The notes below the pieces were generated by a model that did no database searches, had not been told where the DNA came from, and saw only the letters and a list, made by a program, of their open reading frames with translations. A DNA stretch of 64,000 nt from Cryobacterium ruanii (GTDB lineage: Bacteria; Actinomycetota; Actinomycetes; Actinomycetales; Microbacteriaceae): positions 186,001 to 250,000 of the forward strand of contig NZ_SOHK01000015.1 in assembly GCF_004404055.1 (NCBI RefSeq). Direction: 5' to 3'. The translations under genes and the position numbers were made by a program. Numbering within the stretch: the first letter of the stretch is position 1; every line of letters starts with the position of its first letter. Positions 55,179-64,000 of this stretch are shown piece after piece.

Positions 55179-55252
55179 AGAACATCGGTTCTAAGCGGAT
55201 GTTGATACAGGAATGACCCGGCCGGGAGAATTCCCGGGCGGGCCATCCGCTT
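55179..55252 (-). promoter_or_regulatory. Structured leader between fdhA and moaA
   Basis: Two contiguous stem-loops lie 38 nt upstream of moaA. The first, reading toward moaA, has 9-bp outer arms (55244-55252 and 55193-55201, AAGCGGATG/CATCCGCTT). It encloses a CCGGGA-TCCCGG inner stem. The second is AGAAC-N4-GTTCT at 55179-55192. No T-run follows. It could end the fdhA transcript or act in the moaA 5' leader. Confidence 0.5.
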
Positions 55253-55273
55253 GCGTGCCGCTAGGCAGTGCCG

Positions 55274-56491
55274 CTAACCCTTGACGTATCCGTTGGGGTT
55301 CAACACGTACTTCGTGGCTGCACCGGCGTCGAATTCGGCGTAGCCGCGCGGGGCGTCTTCCAGGCTGATTGCCTGGGCGTTGACGGCCTTTGCGATCTGT
55401 ACCTTGTCGTGCAAAATAGCCATCATCAGCTGGCGGTTGTACTTCATCACCGGGCACTGGCCGGTCGTGAAGGACAGCGACTTGGCCCAGCCGAGGCCCA
55501 GCCGAATCGACAGCGAACCGACCTGCGCGGCCTTTTCCTTTGCACCCGGATCACCCGTGACGTAGAGACCCGGGATACCGAGGGCACCACCGGCCGCGGT
55601 GATCGTCATGAGCGAGTTGAGCACGGTAGCCGGGGCCTCGTGGTCGGCGTCCTTGCCGTGACCGCGCGCTTCAAACCCGACGGCGTCCACTCCGGCGTCG
55701 ACCTCGGGCACGCCGAGGATCTGCTCAATCTGCTCCCCCGGCTCTCCCTTGGTGAGGTCGATGGTCTCGCAGCCGAAACTGCGGGCCTGGGCCAGACGCT
55801 CCGGGTTCAAGTCGCCGACAATGACAACGGCCGCACCGAGCAGCTGCGCCGAGACGGCGGCCGCGAGGCCGACCGGGCCGGCTCCGGCCACGTACACGGT
55901 CGTTCCGACGCCGGCACCGGCCGTGTAGGCCCCGTGGAATCCGGTCGGGAAGATGTCGGACAGCATGGTGAGGTCCATGATCTTCTCGAGGGCCTGGTCC
56001 CGATCGGGAAACTTCAACAGGTTCCAGTCGGCGTAGGGAACGAGAACGTACTCGGCCTGGCCTCCCACCCAGCCGCCCATGTCGACGTACCCATAGGCGC
56101 TGCCCGGACGGTCCGGGTTGACGTTGAGGCAGATGCCGGTCTTGCGTTCCTTACAGTTGCGACAGCGGCCACAGCTGATGTTGAACGGCACCGACACGAT
56201 GTCGCCGACCTTGATGAATTCGACATCGGGGCCCGCTTCGACCACTTCGCCGGTGATTTCGTGACCCAGCACCAGGTTGCTCGGTGCGGTCGTGCGGCCA
56301 CGAACCATGTGCTGGTCGGAACCGCAGATGTTGGTGGTCACGGTCTTGAGAATGACGCCGTGCGGCACCTTGCGGCCGACGTTGGCCGGGTTGACGCCCG
56401 GTCCGTCTTTGAGTTCGAACGTGGGGTAGTCGATGTCGATGACCTCGACGACTCCAGCGCTCTTGTAGGCAACTGCTCTGTTCCCCGTCAT
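55274..56491 (-). CDS. fdhA: Glutathione-independent formaldehyde dehydrogenase
   Basis: This zinc-dependent medium-chain dehydrogenase has 405 residues. The catalytic zinc region is TNICGSDQHMVRGRTTAPSN, then LVLGHEITGEV. The structural zinc Cys cluster is CGRCRNCKERKTGICLN. The NAD fold is VYVAGAGPVGLAAAVSAQLL. The long insert typical of the Pseudomonas formaldehyde dismutase/dehydrogenase is present. It oxidises formaldehyde to formate, which fits the nearby formate-related genes. Confidence 0.92.
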   Translation of the reverse strand: MTGNRAVAYKSAGVVEVIDIDYPTFELKDGPGVNPANVGRKVPHGVILKTVTTNICGSDQHMVRGRTTAPSNLVLGHEITGEVVEAGPDVEFIKVGDIVSVPFNISCGRCRNCKERKTGICLNVNPDRPGSAYGYVDMGGWVGGQAEYVLVPYADWNLLKFPDRDQALEKIMDLTMLSDIFPTGFHGAYTAGAGVGTTVYVAGAGPVGLAAAVSAQLLGAAVVIVGDLNPERLAQARSFGCETIDLTKGEPGEQIEQILGVPEVDAGVDAVGFEARGHGKDADHEAPATVLNSLMTITAAGGALGIPGLYVTGDPGAKEKAAQVGSLSIRLGLGWAKSLSFTTGQCPVMKYNRQLMMAILHDKVQIAKAVNAQAISLEDAPRGYAEFDAGAATKYVLNPNGYVKG

Positions 56492-56670
56492 GAATTACCT
56501 TTCTCGTTTTCTTCGCGGAGTAAGCCAAACGACCTTCTCCACACTGGGTGAGCGCTGCGATTCTGCTTGCAGCCCCTTTACTTCATCACGAATCTCAGAA
56601 ATTACAATCAGTCAACTCCCAGTTCGAGGCCCCGGTTCTGGCCTAAGGATCGACCAGAGCGAGGAGCGAC

Positions 56671-58755
56671 TCAGGGCTTCCAGACCTGCACAACGGATGG
56701 CCGTGGTCCGGCCCACGCGCCCGCCGGCGCGGCCGCACCCAGCGCAACATAGTCCGGGAATCGGCTGGACTGGGCCGCCCAGCTTCCGTTCTCCCCCGGG
56801 TGCTGCACGGCAACATAGACCATCGACTGCTCCGAACGGATGACCGGCCCGCACGTCTCGGCCTGGCGCGGCACCGAGAGAAACTGCTGCACCCGCCCGC
56901 GCTCGGGGCCGGTGAGCGGAACCTTGAACAGGCCGTCGCAGAAGCCGATCGTGCTCGGTGCGCCATCGGTGGAGATCCACAGGTTGCCCTCGGTGTCGAA
57001 TGCCACGTTGTCGGGGCACGAGATGGGTGACACTTTCTCGCTCGGAAAACCGGCGAAGTAGGTGCTCATGTTCGTCTTCGGGTCGCCGCAAACGAGCAGC
57101 AGGTTCCAGTCGAAGGTCACCGAGGTAGCATCCGATCCGGTTTCGGTGATCTCCACAATGTGGCCGTCGCGGTTCATCGCCCGCGGATTGGGCTCGGTGG
57201 CGCCCTCCTTGCCGGGCAGGCCGCGATCGGTGTTGTTGGTGCAGGCGACATAGATCTTGCCGGTCACCGGGCTCGGCTCGACGTCTTCACAGCGGTCCAT
57301 TTTGGTGGCGCCGACGGCATCCGCTACCAGGCGGGTGTTCACGAGGGCGTCATCGGTGCTGAAGCCGGGCACCTGGCAGACGCCGTCGATGACGAGCGCC
57401 ACCCACTGGCCGGTGCCGTCGAACTGGCCGTCGGCGGGAAGCTGGCCGGTGCCGGTGATCTCGGCGGCCGGGGAGTTGCCGGCGAAGCGTGCCACGTACA
57501 GGGAGCCCCGGGTGAGTAGGGCCTTGTTGTGGGTACGCGCCTTCGGGTTCTTCTTCTGATCGAAGCGGTCGTAGGAGACGAACTTGTAGAGGTAGTCGAA
57601 GCGTTCGTCGTCGCCCATATAGGCGGCGACATGGCCGGTCTTGCCGACGATCACGTTGGCGCCCTCGTGCTTGAACCGGCCGAGCGCCGTGTGCTTGACC
57701 GGGGGCTCGTTCGGTGCCTCCGGGTCGATCTCCACGATCCAGCCGAACCGGTTGGGCTCGTTCTCGTTTCCGGCGATGGTGGCGTCGAAGCGGTCGTCGA
57801 CCTGCTCCCAAAGCCGACCGGTGGGGCGGTTGGCGAGGCCGTAGCGGGCATCCGCTGTGCTGGTACCCGTCGTGCGGAAGTAACCGTTGAAGTTCTCCTC
57901 GCCGGAGAGCACCGTGCCCCAGGGCGTGGTGCCGCCCGCGCAGTTGCCGAGGGTTCCGAGCACGGTGCGGCCGGTGGGGTCGGCCTTCGTCTTCAGCAGG
58001 TCACTGCCGGCAGCCGGACCGGTGACGGTGAACGGGGTGCTCGCGGTGATGCGCCGGTTGAGGCGGTCGCCCACGCGGTAGGTCCACGGTTGGCCGGCGC
58101 GCTTGCGTTCGAGGGCGACCACGGACATACCGTGGGCCATCATCGCCACGCGACGCTGCTCATCCGCTTCGGCCGGTGTCGTGGCCGGTGCGAACATGAT
58201 GTTCTCGTTGGTGTACTCGTGGTTGGTGACGAGGATTCCGGAGCGCCCCTTGCGCCCCGGACCCTCGAGGATGTCGAGGTAGTCGTTGTTGTAGCCGAAC
58301 TGGAGCGCCTGCGACGCGGCCGTCTGGTGCGCCGGGTCGAACCGATCGGTGGCGGCGAACAGCGGATCCCCCCAGCGGATGATGGGGTTCCAGGAGTACC
58401 CGGTGGGCACGACGAAGGAGTCGACGGCGGCTGGAACGGGCGCGATCGGGGTGAAGGCGAGCCCGCGGCCGGCCGGACCGCCGGGTGCGGCCAGCGAGGG
58501 AGCGGTCTGGCCAGACCCCAGCACGATCGCTGCGGCGCCGACGCCCACGCCGACGAGCAGGGAACGGCGGCTCAGGGCCGCGCCGACTATGTCGCGAAAA
58601 TAGTCGTTCGCGCTCTCGTTGGGCACCGGGTGGAAGCAGGCATCCGCACACTTGAGGTGGCAGGTGACCGCGCTGCGCTTGCCGAGGGTGTGCCCCTCCA
58701 TGGGAAGCAGCGGCAGCAACGGTCGGCCCTGCGCGGTGGATTCACGGTGCAGCAT
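56671..58755 (-). CDS. PhoX-family (DUF839) alkaline phosphatase
   Basis: This 694-residue protein starts with GKRSAVTCHLKCADACFHPV and has a twin-arginine signal at residues 62-85 (SRRSLLVGVGVGAAAIVLG). So it is exported folded. The PhoX core is visible (GYNNDYLDILEGPGRKGRSG, LVTNHEYTNENIMF, and LGNCAGGTTPWGTVLSGEEN). PhoX enzymes use iron and calcium and release phosphate from esters outside the cell. GAGGAG precedes the start. Confidence 0.93.
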   Translation of the reverse strand: MLHRESTAQGRPLLPLLPMEGHTLGKRSAVTCHLKCADACFHPVPNESANDYFRDIVGAALSRRSLLVGVGVGAAAIVLGSGQTAPSLAAPGGPAGRGLAFTPIAPVPAAVDSFVVPTGYSWNPIIRWGDPLFAATDRFDPAHQTAASQALQFGYNNDYLDILEGPGRKGRSGILVTNHEYTNENIMFAPATTPAEADEQRRVAMMAHGMSVVALERKRAGQPWTYRVGDRLNRRITASTPFTVTGPAAGSDLLKTKADPTGRTVLGTLGNCAGGTTPWGTVLSGEENFNGYFRTTGTSTADARYGLANRPTGRLWEQVDDRFDATIAGNENEPNRFGWIVEIDPEAPNEPPVKHTALGRFKHEGANVIVGKTGHVAAYMGDDERFDYLYKFVSYDRFDQKKNPKARTHNKALLTRGSLYVARFAGNSPAAEITGTGQLPADGQFDGTGQWVALVIDGVCQVPGFSTDDALVNTRLVADAVGATKMDRCEDVEPSPVTGKIYVACTNNTDRGLPGKEGATEPNPRAMNRDGHIVEITETGSDATSVTFDWNLLLVCGDPKTNMSTYFAGFPSEKVSPISCPDNVAFDTEGNLWISTDGAPSTIGFCDGLFKVPLTGPERGRVQQFLSVPRQAETCGPVIRSEQSMVYVAVQHPGENGSWAAQSSRFPDYVALGAAAPAGAWAGPRPSVVQVWKP

Positions 58756-58896
58756 GGAGCGCTCCTCGGGTCGATGTACGTCGTCGATATTAGCCCCGAA
58801 CTGGGGGTGGAACTACTCTCTCGCCGTCACCTCTCCAGCGTGAAACCGACAGGTGTCCCGGCGGTGAACCGCAGATGAACGCTTGGTGCGCGAGTT

Positions 58897-60078
58897 TTAC
58901 CGGAACGTACGGGAGTGAACGAAGAGGGCGACGGCATGCGCGGTGGTCTCGCGCACGCGTTCGGTGGCGTGAGCCCGCAGGTCGTCGAGGGTCGCCGGTC
59001 CGCCGGCGATAGAGAAGGCGGCAGTGACACCGGATGCCGCGGTGTCGGCCGGCGACAACGCCACCCGGCCGGCGATGACGACGACCGGGCATCCTGCCGG
59101 GGCGAGACGTGCCACGGCCACGGCCACCTTGCCGCCGAGGGACTGGGAGTCGAAGCTGCCTTCGCCGGTGAGGACGAGGTCGGCGGAGGCCATTGTGCGG
59201 GCCAGGCCCATGGCATCCGCTACCAGGGTGCTGCCGGAGACCAGCTTGGCCTGAAGCAGCGGAACGAGGGTGGCCGGCATGCCGCCGGCCGCTCCAGCCC
59301 CTGGCCGGTCGGTCATGTCCTCGCCCGTTTCACCCTGCACGATGGCGGCGAGGTGGGCGAGACCAGCGTCGAGCTCGGCGACATCGTGGCGCTGCGCGCC
59401 CTTCTGCGGGCCGAATACGGCGGCCGCGCCGGCAGGGCCGCAGAGCGGATTGTTCACGTCCACCGCGATTCGCCAGCGCACCGCGCGGGCGTGCGGGTGC
59501 AGTCCGGCCAGGTCGATCGACGCGATCCGGGCCAGGCCCCCACCGCCAGGCGCCACGGGCGCCCCGGCTGCGTCGAGAAAACGCACGCCGAGGCCGGCGA
59601 GCAGGCCGGTTCCGCCATCAGTGCTGGCGGAACCTCCGACGCAGAGCAGAATCTCGTCGACCCGCTGGCCGAGCAGTTGGCGGGCGAGCAGGCCGACCCC
59701 GAAGGTGTCGGCGCGCTGGGGCTGGGGCGGGGCATCCGCTATCAGGGACAGGCCGTTGGACTCGGCCGCTTCGATGAGCCCGGTGCGCCCGTCGGCGGAG
59801 GTGGCGTAGCGAGCTTGTCGGCTGCGACCGAGCGCGTCGACGGTGAGCATGGTGCTGGGCTCGACACCCCAGACGGCCGCGATGGCGTCAAGAGTTCCCT
59901 CGCCGCCGTCGGCCATCGGGCAGAGCGTGAGGCGAAGGTCGGGCCGGCCGAGCGCGAGTCCGGCGTCGCGGGCCCCGTCGGCCATGGCGGCGGCGGCATC
60001 GGCCGCACTGAGGCTGCCTTTGAACGAATCCGGCGCGATGACGATGGAGAGCGGCTTCACTGCCGAATGATCGTGCAT
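58897..60078 (-). CDS. Glycerate kinase
   Basis: This 393-residue protein shows the GlxK-type family motifs (IVIAPDSFKGSLSAADAAAA, CPMADGGEGTLDAI, GGSASTDGGTGLLAGLGVRF, and VLTGEGSFDSQSLGGKVAVA). It phosphorylates glycerate to 2-phosphoglycerate and links glyoxylate, purine and C2 breakdown to glycolysis. It stands alone, facing away from the dnaE2 unit. Confidence 0.93.
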   Translation of the reverse strand: MHDHSAVKPLSIVIAPDSFKGSLSAADAAAAMADGARDAGLALGRPDLRLTLCPMADGGEGTLDAIAAVWGVEPSTMLTVDALGRSRQARYATSADGRTGLIEAAESNGLSLIADAPPQPQRADTFGVGLLARQLLGQRVDEILLCVGGSASTDGGTGLLAGLGVRFLDAAGAPVAPGGGGLARIASIDLAGLHPHARAVRWRIAVDVNNPLCGPAGAAAVFGPQKGAQRHDVAELDAGLAHLAAIVQGETGEDMTDRPGAGAAGGMPATLVPLLQAKLVSGSTLVADAMGLARTMASADLVLTGEGSFDSQSLGGKVAVAVARLAPAGCPVVVIAGRVALSPADTAASGVTAAFSIAGGPATLDDLRAHATERVRETTAHAVALFVHSRTFR

Positions 60079-60313
60079 TGGTTCAGGCTAGCCCCGGCTA
60101 CGACCACGACACGAACGGATGCCCCCAGTTCCCCTCCTCGGGCAATCGCCCGTGGCGCATGTCGGTGGCGTGACATACACTTTTATCTAGAAGACATATT
60201 CGATAAAGCTTGGTTTCGATGAGTGTTTGTTCGAACTTATCTCGAGAGTTTTTTAACCATTGCTCATCAGCTTTTTATCTATTTCCACTCGCCACGAGCC
60301 TAAGGAGCCCGCC

Positions 60314-60586
60314 TTGCCCCACATTATTGATGCTCAGGTTGACGTCGAGCTCTCCGCCGACGGTGACCCGCGCGCGTTCATCTGGAATCGGTTTGAACAC
60401 ACCGTCATCGGGCAGCCGCAGGCCGTGTTCAAACGCACCCGGTGGTGGGAGAACGAAGGAATCCCCACCCGCATCGACACCGAACTGTGGCGGCTCGACG
60501 CGAGTCGTGGCGGTGAAGAACAGCACCGCTACGACCTGCGCCGCGGCATGGACGGGTCCTGGGTGTTGGCGCTGGACTGGGGATGA
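60314..60586 (+). CDS. DUF6504 family protein upstream of dnaE2
   Basis: This small protein of 90 residues starts at TTG 60314, with AAGGAG 6 nt upstream. An in-frame ATG at 60260 lacks a ribosome-binding site. It contains QPQAVFKRTRWWENEGIPTR and ends in WVLALDWG. In actinobacteria this family sits in the imuA-imuB-dnaE2 mutagenesis cassette. Here only dnaE2 is adjacent, with a 4-bp overlap. The function is unknown. Confidence 0.85.
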   Translation: MPHIIDAQVDVELSADGDPRAFIWNRFEHTVIGQPQAVFKRTRWWENEGIPTRIDTELWRLDASRGGEEQHRYDLRRGMDGSWVLALDWG

Positions 60587-63500
60587 ACAGCGCACTGGGC
60601 ACGAGTTTTGCGCACCTGCACGTCGCGAGCGCCTACTCGACCCACTATGGAGTGACACTACCCGAAGCGCTGGCCGAGCAGGCGGCCGCGCAAGGCGCGA
60701 ATTTTCTTGCCGTGACCGACCGTGACGGACTCTACGGCGCCGTCAAGCACGTGCGGGCCTGCGTGGCCGCGGGCATCCGCCCCGGGCTCGGCGCCGAACT
60801 TTGCGTGCACGACGAGGAGTATCGCCCACTCGGCCGGGTGGTCGTGCTCGCCCACGGCCAGACCGAGGGTCGCGGCTACGCCGCACTCTGCCGTGCGGTC
60901 AGTGCCGCCCACGCCGGCGGTACTGATCGGCGCGGTACCGGCCAGCGCGGTACCGGCCAGCACGGTACCGGCCAGCACGGCACCGGCCAACGCTCGGCGC
61001 TCACGCCCGCAAGCACCGGCCCGAGCATTTCGCGCGCCCAACTGGCCGACCTGGCTGGCCTCGCCTCGCTTACCGTGCTGCTCGGCCCCGACTCCGACGT
61101 GGGTCTCGCGATCGCGAGACGCGACAATACGGATGCCGCGGCGCGGCTCGCCCACTGGCAGCGTGCCCTGCCCGCCCAGGCCGTCGTGCTCGAGATCGTC
61201 TGTCACCTCGCCGAGAGCGGCACCGTCGGCAGCGTGACCCCGGCCACGCGCATGCTCGCCCTCGCCGAGAAATCCGGGCTGCCCGCAGTGTTCAGCAATG
61301 CCGTGCGGTACGGCACCCCCGACGAAGCGGTCACCGCCGACCTCGCCGACGCCGCGCGCTTTCTGCTGCCGCTCGCCGAGCTCGAAACCCCGCAGACCAA
61401 CGGCCAGGCCTGGCTCAAACCGGCCGGGGCGATGCGCCAGGTGGCCCGCATGATCGTCGACGCCGGCCTGCACGATGACGGGGCACTCGAACGACTGCTG
61501 CGTGATACCGAGCAGCTCGCCGACCGCTGTAGCCTCGACCCGGTGAGCGACATCGGCCTCGGCCGGCCACGCATGCCGGAGGCACGCGTGATCGGTGTCA
61601 CCGGCGATCCGGTCACCGAACTCTGGCGGCGCGCCCGAAGCGGCATCGCCGATCTGTACTCCGCGAGCGGCTCGCGCGCGGTCGAAGCCGCCCATGCCCA
61701 GCTCGCCCACGAGATGAAGACGGTCGAACACCTCGGCTTTGCCAGCTACTTTCTCACCGTGTCGCGGGTGGCCGACATCATTCGCGGTATGGGCATCCGT
61801 ATTCAGGCCCGCGGTTCGGGGGTCGGCTCGGTGCTCAACTACGCGCTGCGCACGTCTTCGGTTGAACCCATCGCGAACGGGCTGCTTTGGGAGCGTTTTC
61901 TCTCGCCCCAACGCCAGACGCTGCCCGACATCGACATCGACGTGGAGTCGGCCAGGCGGCACGACATCTACCGCGAGGTCTTTCGTGCCTTCGGCAGCGA
62001 CCGGGTTTCGCTCATGTCGATGACCAACGCCTACCGGGGCCGCGGGGCCGTGCGCGACGCCGGCCTCGCCCTCGGCCTGCCCGACGCCCAGATCAACGTG
62101 ATCGCCAAGCAGATGTGGCGGTTCAACGCCCGCGACTTTCGTCGCGCCCTCGAGGAGAAGCCCGAGCTCGGAGCCCTCGCCGCCGAGGTGCGCGAGTCGC
62201 AGCAGCTCGACCTGCTGGTCGACCTCACCGCGCGGCTCGACCGGCTCCCCCGGCACATCTCGGTGCATCCCTGCGGCGTGATCCTCTCCGACGCGAGCCT
62301 GCTCGACCGCACCCCGGTGCAGGCGAGCGGCATGGGCCTGCCTATGTCGCAGTACGACAAACACGACATGGACCCGATGGGGCTCATCAAACTCGATATT
62401 CTCGGCGTGCGCATGCAGTCGGCGATGGCGCACGCCGTCGAAGAGCACCACCGGCTCACCGGCGAGAGCATCGACCTCGACCGGGTGCCGCTCGACGATG
62501 CGAAAACTTTCGAGCTCATTCGCTCCACCCGCACCCTCGGCATCTTTCAGATCGAGTCCCCCGGCCAGATGGAGCTCGTCGGCAAGCTGCAGCCCGAGGT
62601 GTTCAACGACCTCACGGTGGAGATCTCGCTGTTCCGCCCCGGACCGATGAAGAACAATATGCCGCTCAAGTACCTGCAGGCCAGGCACGGCGAGGTCTCC
62701 CCCGACTACATCCACCCCCGGTTCGAGCCGATCCTGCGCGAGACCAACGGCGTCGTCATCTTTCACGAACAGGTCATGCGGCTGTTCGACGAACTCACCG
62801 GCTGCGGCCTCGGAAAAGCTGATGTCTTTCGCCGCCACCTGGGTAAGCCAGAACAACTCCCGCAGATTGAGGAGTACCTGCGTGAGAAAGCCCTCGCTCG
62901 CGGCTTCAGCGTGAAGGTCATCGACCAGATCTGGACGGTACTGGCCGGGTTCGGCAGCTTCGGCTTCGCCAAGGCGCACGGCGCCGCGTTCGCCCTGCCC
63001 ACCTACCAGTCGGCCTGGCTGAAAACCCACCATCCGGCAGCGTTCCTGGCCGGGCTGCTCACCCACGACCCGGGCATGTGGCCGAAAGACCTCATCGTCG
63101 CCGAAGCCCGGGTGCTCGGGGTGCCGGTGCTCCCCCTCGACGTACAGTCGAGCGCGCTGGACTACCGGGTGGAGGATCTCGCCGACGGGAGCCAGGGCAT
63201 CCGCTTGGCACTGCCGGAACTGGTCGGCAGCACGGAGGCGGAGCGGGCGCGTATCGCCCGGCACCAGCCGTTCAGTTCGCTGCAGGACTTTCGTGACCGG
63301 GTGAACCCCCGGCGACGCACCTTCGAGGCGCTCGCCCGGGTGGGCGCCCTCGACACGTTCATCGGCTACGACCGGGCACGGCGGCACGAACTGCTCGCGC
63401 ACATTCAGTCGCTGCGCGGCACTGCCGTGGTAATTCGTGCCGACCAGCTCGCGTTCGAGGTAGAGCTGCCGGTGCCGCGGTACTCGGGTGACCGCGCCGG

Positions 63501-64000
63501 CGCCATCACGTCGCTCGAACTGCGCGGCCGCACCCAGACCGATCTGGAGCTGCTCGACCTGAACCTGGCCGTTTCGACCCACCAGATGACGCGCTTTCAC
63601 GCCCTGTTCAAAGAGCTCGGAGTGACCCCGGCGAGCGAGCTCGGCAATCTGCCCGGCGGCACCGAGGTACTGCTCGCCGGGGTTCGGCGAGCCACGAACA
63701 CGCCACCGATGCGTGGTGGCCGCCGTGTGGTGTTCATCAGCCTCGACGACGGCACCGGCCCGGTCTCCAACGTCGTGTTTTTTCACGACGCGCAGGAACG
63801 GGTGGGCGGGCAGGTGTTCCAGACCAATTACATGCTCGTGCGCGGTCGCACCCGGCGTTCCGGCGCTCGCGGTGTTTCAGTGACCGGGGAGAATCTCTGG
63901 AACCTGTTCGATGTGGCCCGCCAGGTGAAGGAGCGGCATGCCGTTGAACGTGCCGCCGCGCAGGAAGCGGCCAGCGCGGCGGCCTACGCGGCTGAACTAG
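60583..64000 (+). CDS. dnaE2: Error-prone DNA polymerase DnaE2 (3' end outside window)
   Basis: This is a C-family polymerase alpha subunit used in damage-induced mutagenesis. At least 1139 residues are visible and the frame is still open at the window edge. The N-terminal PHP domain starts SFAHLHVASAYSTHYGVTLP. The catalytic PDIDID motif has D449, D451 and D453. IFHEQVMRLFDELTGCGLGK and FGFAKAHGAAFALPTYQSAW are typical. An OB-fold follows near the C-terminus. A four-copy RGTGQ/HGTGQ insert lies in the PHP domain. Confidence 0.95.
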   Translation, partial: MNSALGTSFAHLHVASAYSTHYGVTLPEALAEQAAAQGANFLAVTDRDGLYGAVKHVRACVAAGIRPGLGAELCVHDEEYRPLGRVVVLAHGQTEGRGYAALCRAVSAAHAGGTDRRGTGQRGTGQHGTGQHGTGQRSALTPASTGPSISRAQLADLAGLASLTVLLGPDSDVGLAIARRDNTDAAARLAHWQRALPAQAVVLEIVCHLAESGTVGSVTPATRMLALAEKSGLPAVFSNAVRYGTPDEAVTADLADAARFLLPLAELETPQTNGQAWLKPAGAMRQVARMIVDAGLHDDGALERLLRDTEQLADRCSLDPVSDIGLGRPRMPEARVIGVTGDPVTELWRRARSGIADLYSASGSRAVEAAHAQLAHEMKTVEHLGFASYFLTVSRVADIIRGMGIRIQARGSGVGSVLNYALRTSSVEPIANGLLWERFLSPQRQTLPDIDIDVESARRHDIYREVFRAFGSDRVSLMSMTNAYRGRGAVRDAGLALGLPDAQINVIAKQMWRFNARDFRRALEEKPELGALAAEVRESQQLDLLVDLTARLDRLPRHISVHPCGVILSDASLLDRTPVQASGMGLPMSQYDKHDMDPMGLIKLDILGVRMQSAMAHAVEEHHRLTGESIDLDRVPLDDAKTFELIRSTRTLGIFQIESPGQMELVGKLQPEVFNDLTVEISLFRPGPMKNNMPLKYLQARHGEVSPDYIHPRFEPILRETNGVVIFHEQVMRLFDELTGCGLGKADVFRRHLGKPEQLPQIEEYLREKALARGFSVKVIDQIWTVLAGFGSFGFAKAHGAAFALPTYQSAWLKTHHPAAFLAGLLTHDPGMWPKDLIVAEARVLGVPVLPLDVQSSALDYRVEDLADGSQGIRLALPELVGSTEAERARIARHQPFSSLQDFRDRVNPRRRTFEALARVGALDTFIGYDRARRHELLAHIQSLRGTAVVIRADQLAFEVELPVPRYSGDRAGAITSLELRGRTQTDLELLDLNLAVSTHQMTRFHALFKELGVTPASELGNLPGGTEVLLAGVRRATNTPPMRGGRRVVFISLDDGTGPVSNVVFFHDAQERVGGQVFQTNYMLVRGRTRRSGARGVSVTGENLWNLFDVARQVKERHAVERAAAQEAASAAAYAAEL
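60931..60990. repeat. Four tandem 15-bp repeats inside dnaE2
   Basis: Four near-identical copies of CGCGGTACCGGCCAG encode (R/H)GTGQ four times in the PHP domain of DnaE2. The unit is a multiple of three, so copy number can change in frame. The repeat is probably a surface loop expansion. Confidence 0.9.

Noticed and set aside
60205-60245. Possible LexA box before DUF6504-dnaE2
   Set aside because: Half-site-like words (GTTCGAAC, CGATGAGTGTTTG) are present, but the spacing and the second half do not fit the actinobacterial CGAAC-N4-GTTCG pattern.
60658-63786. A very long minus-strand open frame (over 1000 codons) opposite dnaE2
   Set aside because: It is an antisense shadow of the GC-rich dnaE2 gene. 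It has no domain similarity and a His/Glu/Gly-rich nonsense composition, while the + strand carries clear polymerase motifs.

Overview
The window is 64 kb of high-GC DNA. It carries actinobacterial-type genes (a lycopene-elongase-like prenyltransferase, DUF2017 next to clpS, DUF6504 next to dnaE2, an AbiEi/DUF559 protein, and the tail of a DUF222/HNH endonuclease). Together with a complete monoderm-type flagellar cluster without P- and L-ring genes, this points to a motile member of the Microbacteriaceae (Actinomycetota), perhaps Cryobacterium or a relative. The family assignment is inference. I saw no rRNA, tRNA, CRISPR array or transposase gene.

Region 1 (1-1106): the 3' end of a carotenoid prenyltransferase gene and an Hsp15-like S4 protein, both on the + strand.

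Region 2 (1107-31532): the flagellar locus. A long minus-strand series runs flgB-flgC-fliE-fliF-fliG-fliH-fliI-fliJ-NlpC/P60-fliK-flgD-flgE. An AbiEi/DUF559 gene then interrupts it, and the series resumes as flbD-motA-motB-fliM-fliN-fliO-fliP-fliQ-fliR-flhB-flhA-flhF-like-csrA. Most junctions are ATGA or GTGA overlaps. Upstream on the same strand lie fliD-fliS-fliT-like, the flagellin fliC, a 123-residue mini-flagellin and the flagellar sigma factor. Diverging from the sigma gene is a + strand operon flgN-flgK-flgL-fliW. Four promoters of the form T(A/T)AC-N15-G(C/T)CGA(T/C)AG stand before flgB, fliC, flbD and flgN, which fits a FliA/WhiG-type sigma factor. Both flagellin genes have the same 22-nt RNA hairpin in the 5' leader, with an AUGGA loop, and a second ANGGA motif at the Shine-Dalgarno. 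With csrA and fliW in the same locus, this looks like a complete CsrA-FliW-flagellin feedback circuit.

Region 3 (31652-36000): housekeeping genes sufU-sufS, clpS-DUF2017 and a pyridine nucleotide-disulfide oxidoreductase.

Region 4 (36154-44405): purine catabolism: a xanthine dehydrogenase FAD subunit, a fused 2Fe-2S/molybdopterin subunit and guanine deaminase. After these come an amidase and a MocA-like cytidylyltransferase. Two decayed genes sit here: an RpiR-type regulator remnant and an acetamidase/formamidase with a large internal deletion.

Region 5 (44406-48965): a gene-poor C-rich stretch with a G-quadruplex motif, a DUF222/HNH remnant, and two glycosyltransferase genes. One of these is fused to HEAT-like repeats, and a perfect 19-bp palindrome lies upstream of the pair.

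Region 6 (48966-56491): one-carbon and molybdenum genes: an OFA-family transporter with a coupled 33-residue membrane peptide, an FdhF/YdeP-type molybdopterin oxidoreductase, fdhD, moaA with a structured leader, and glutathione-independent formaldehyde dehydrogenase.

Region 7 (56671-64000): a Tat-exported PhoX phosphatase, glycerate kinase, DUF6504 and a 3'-incomplete error-prone polymerase dnaE2.
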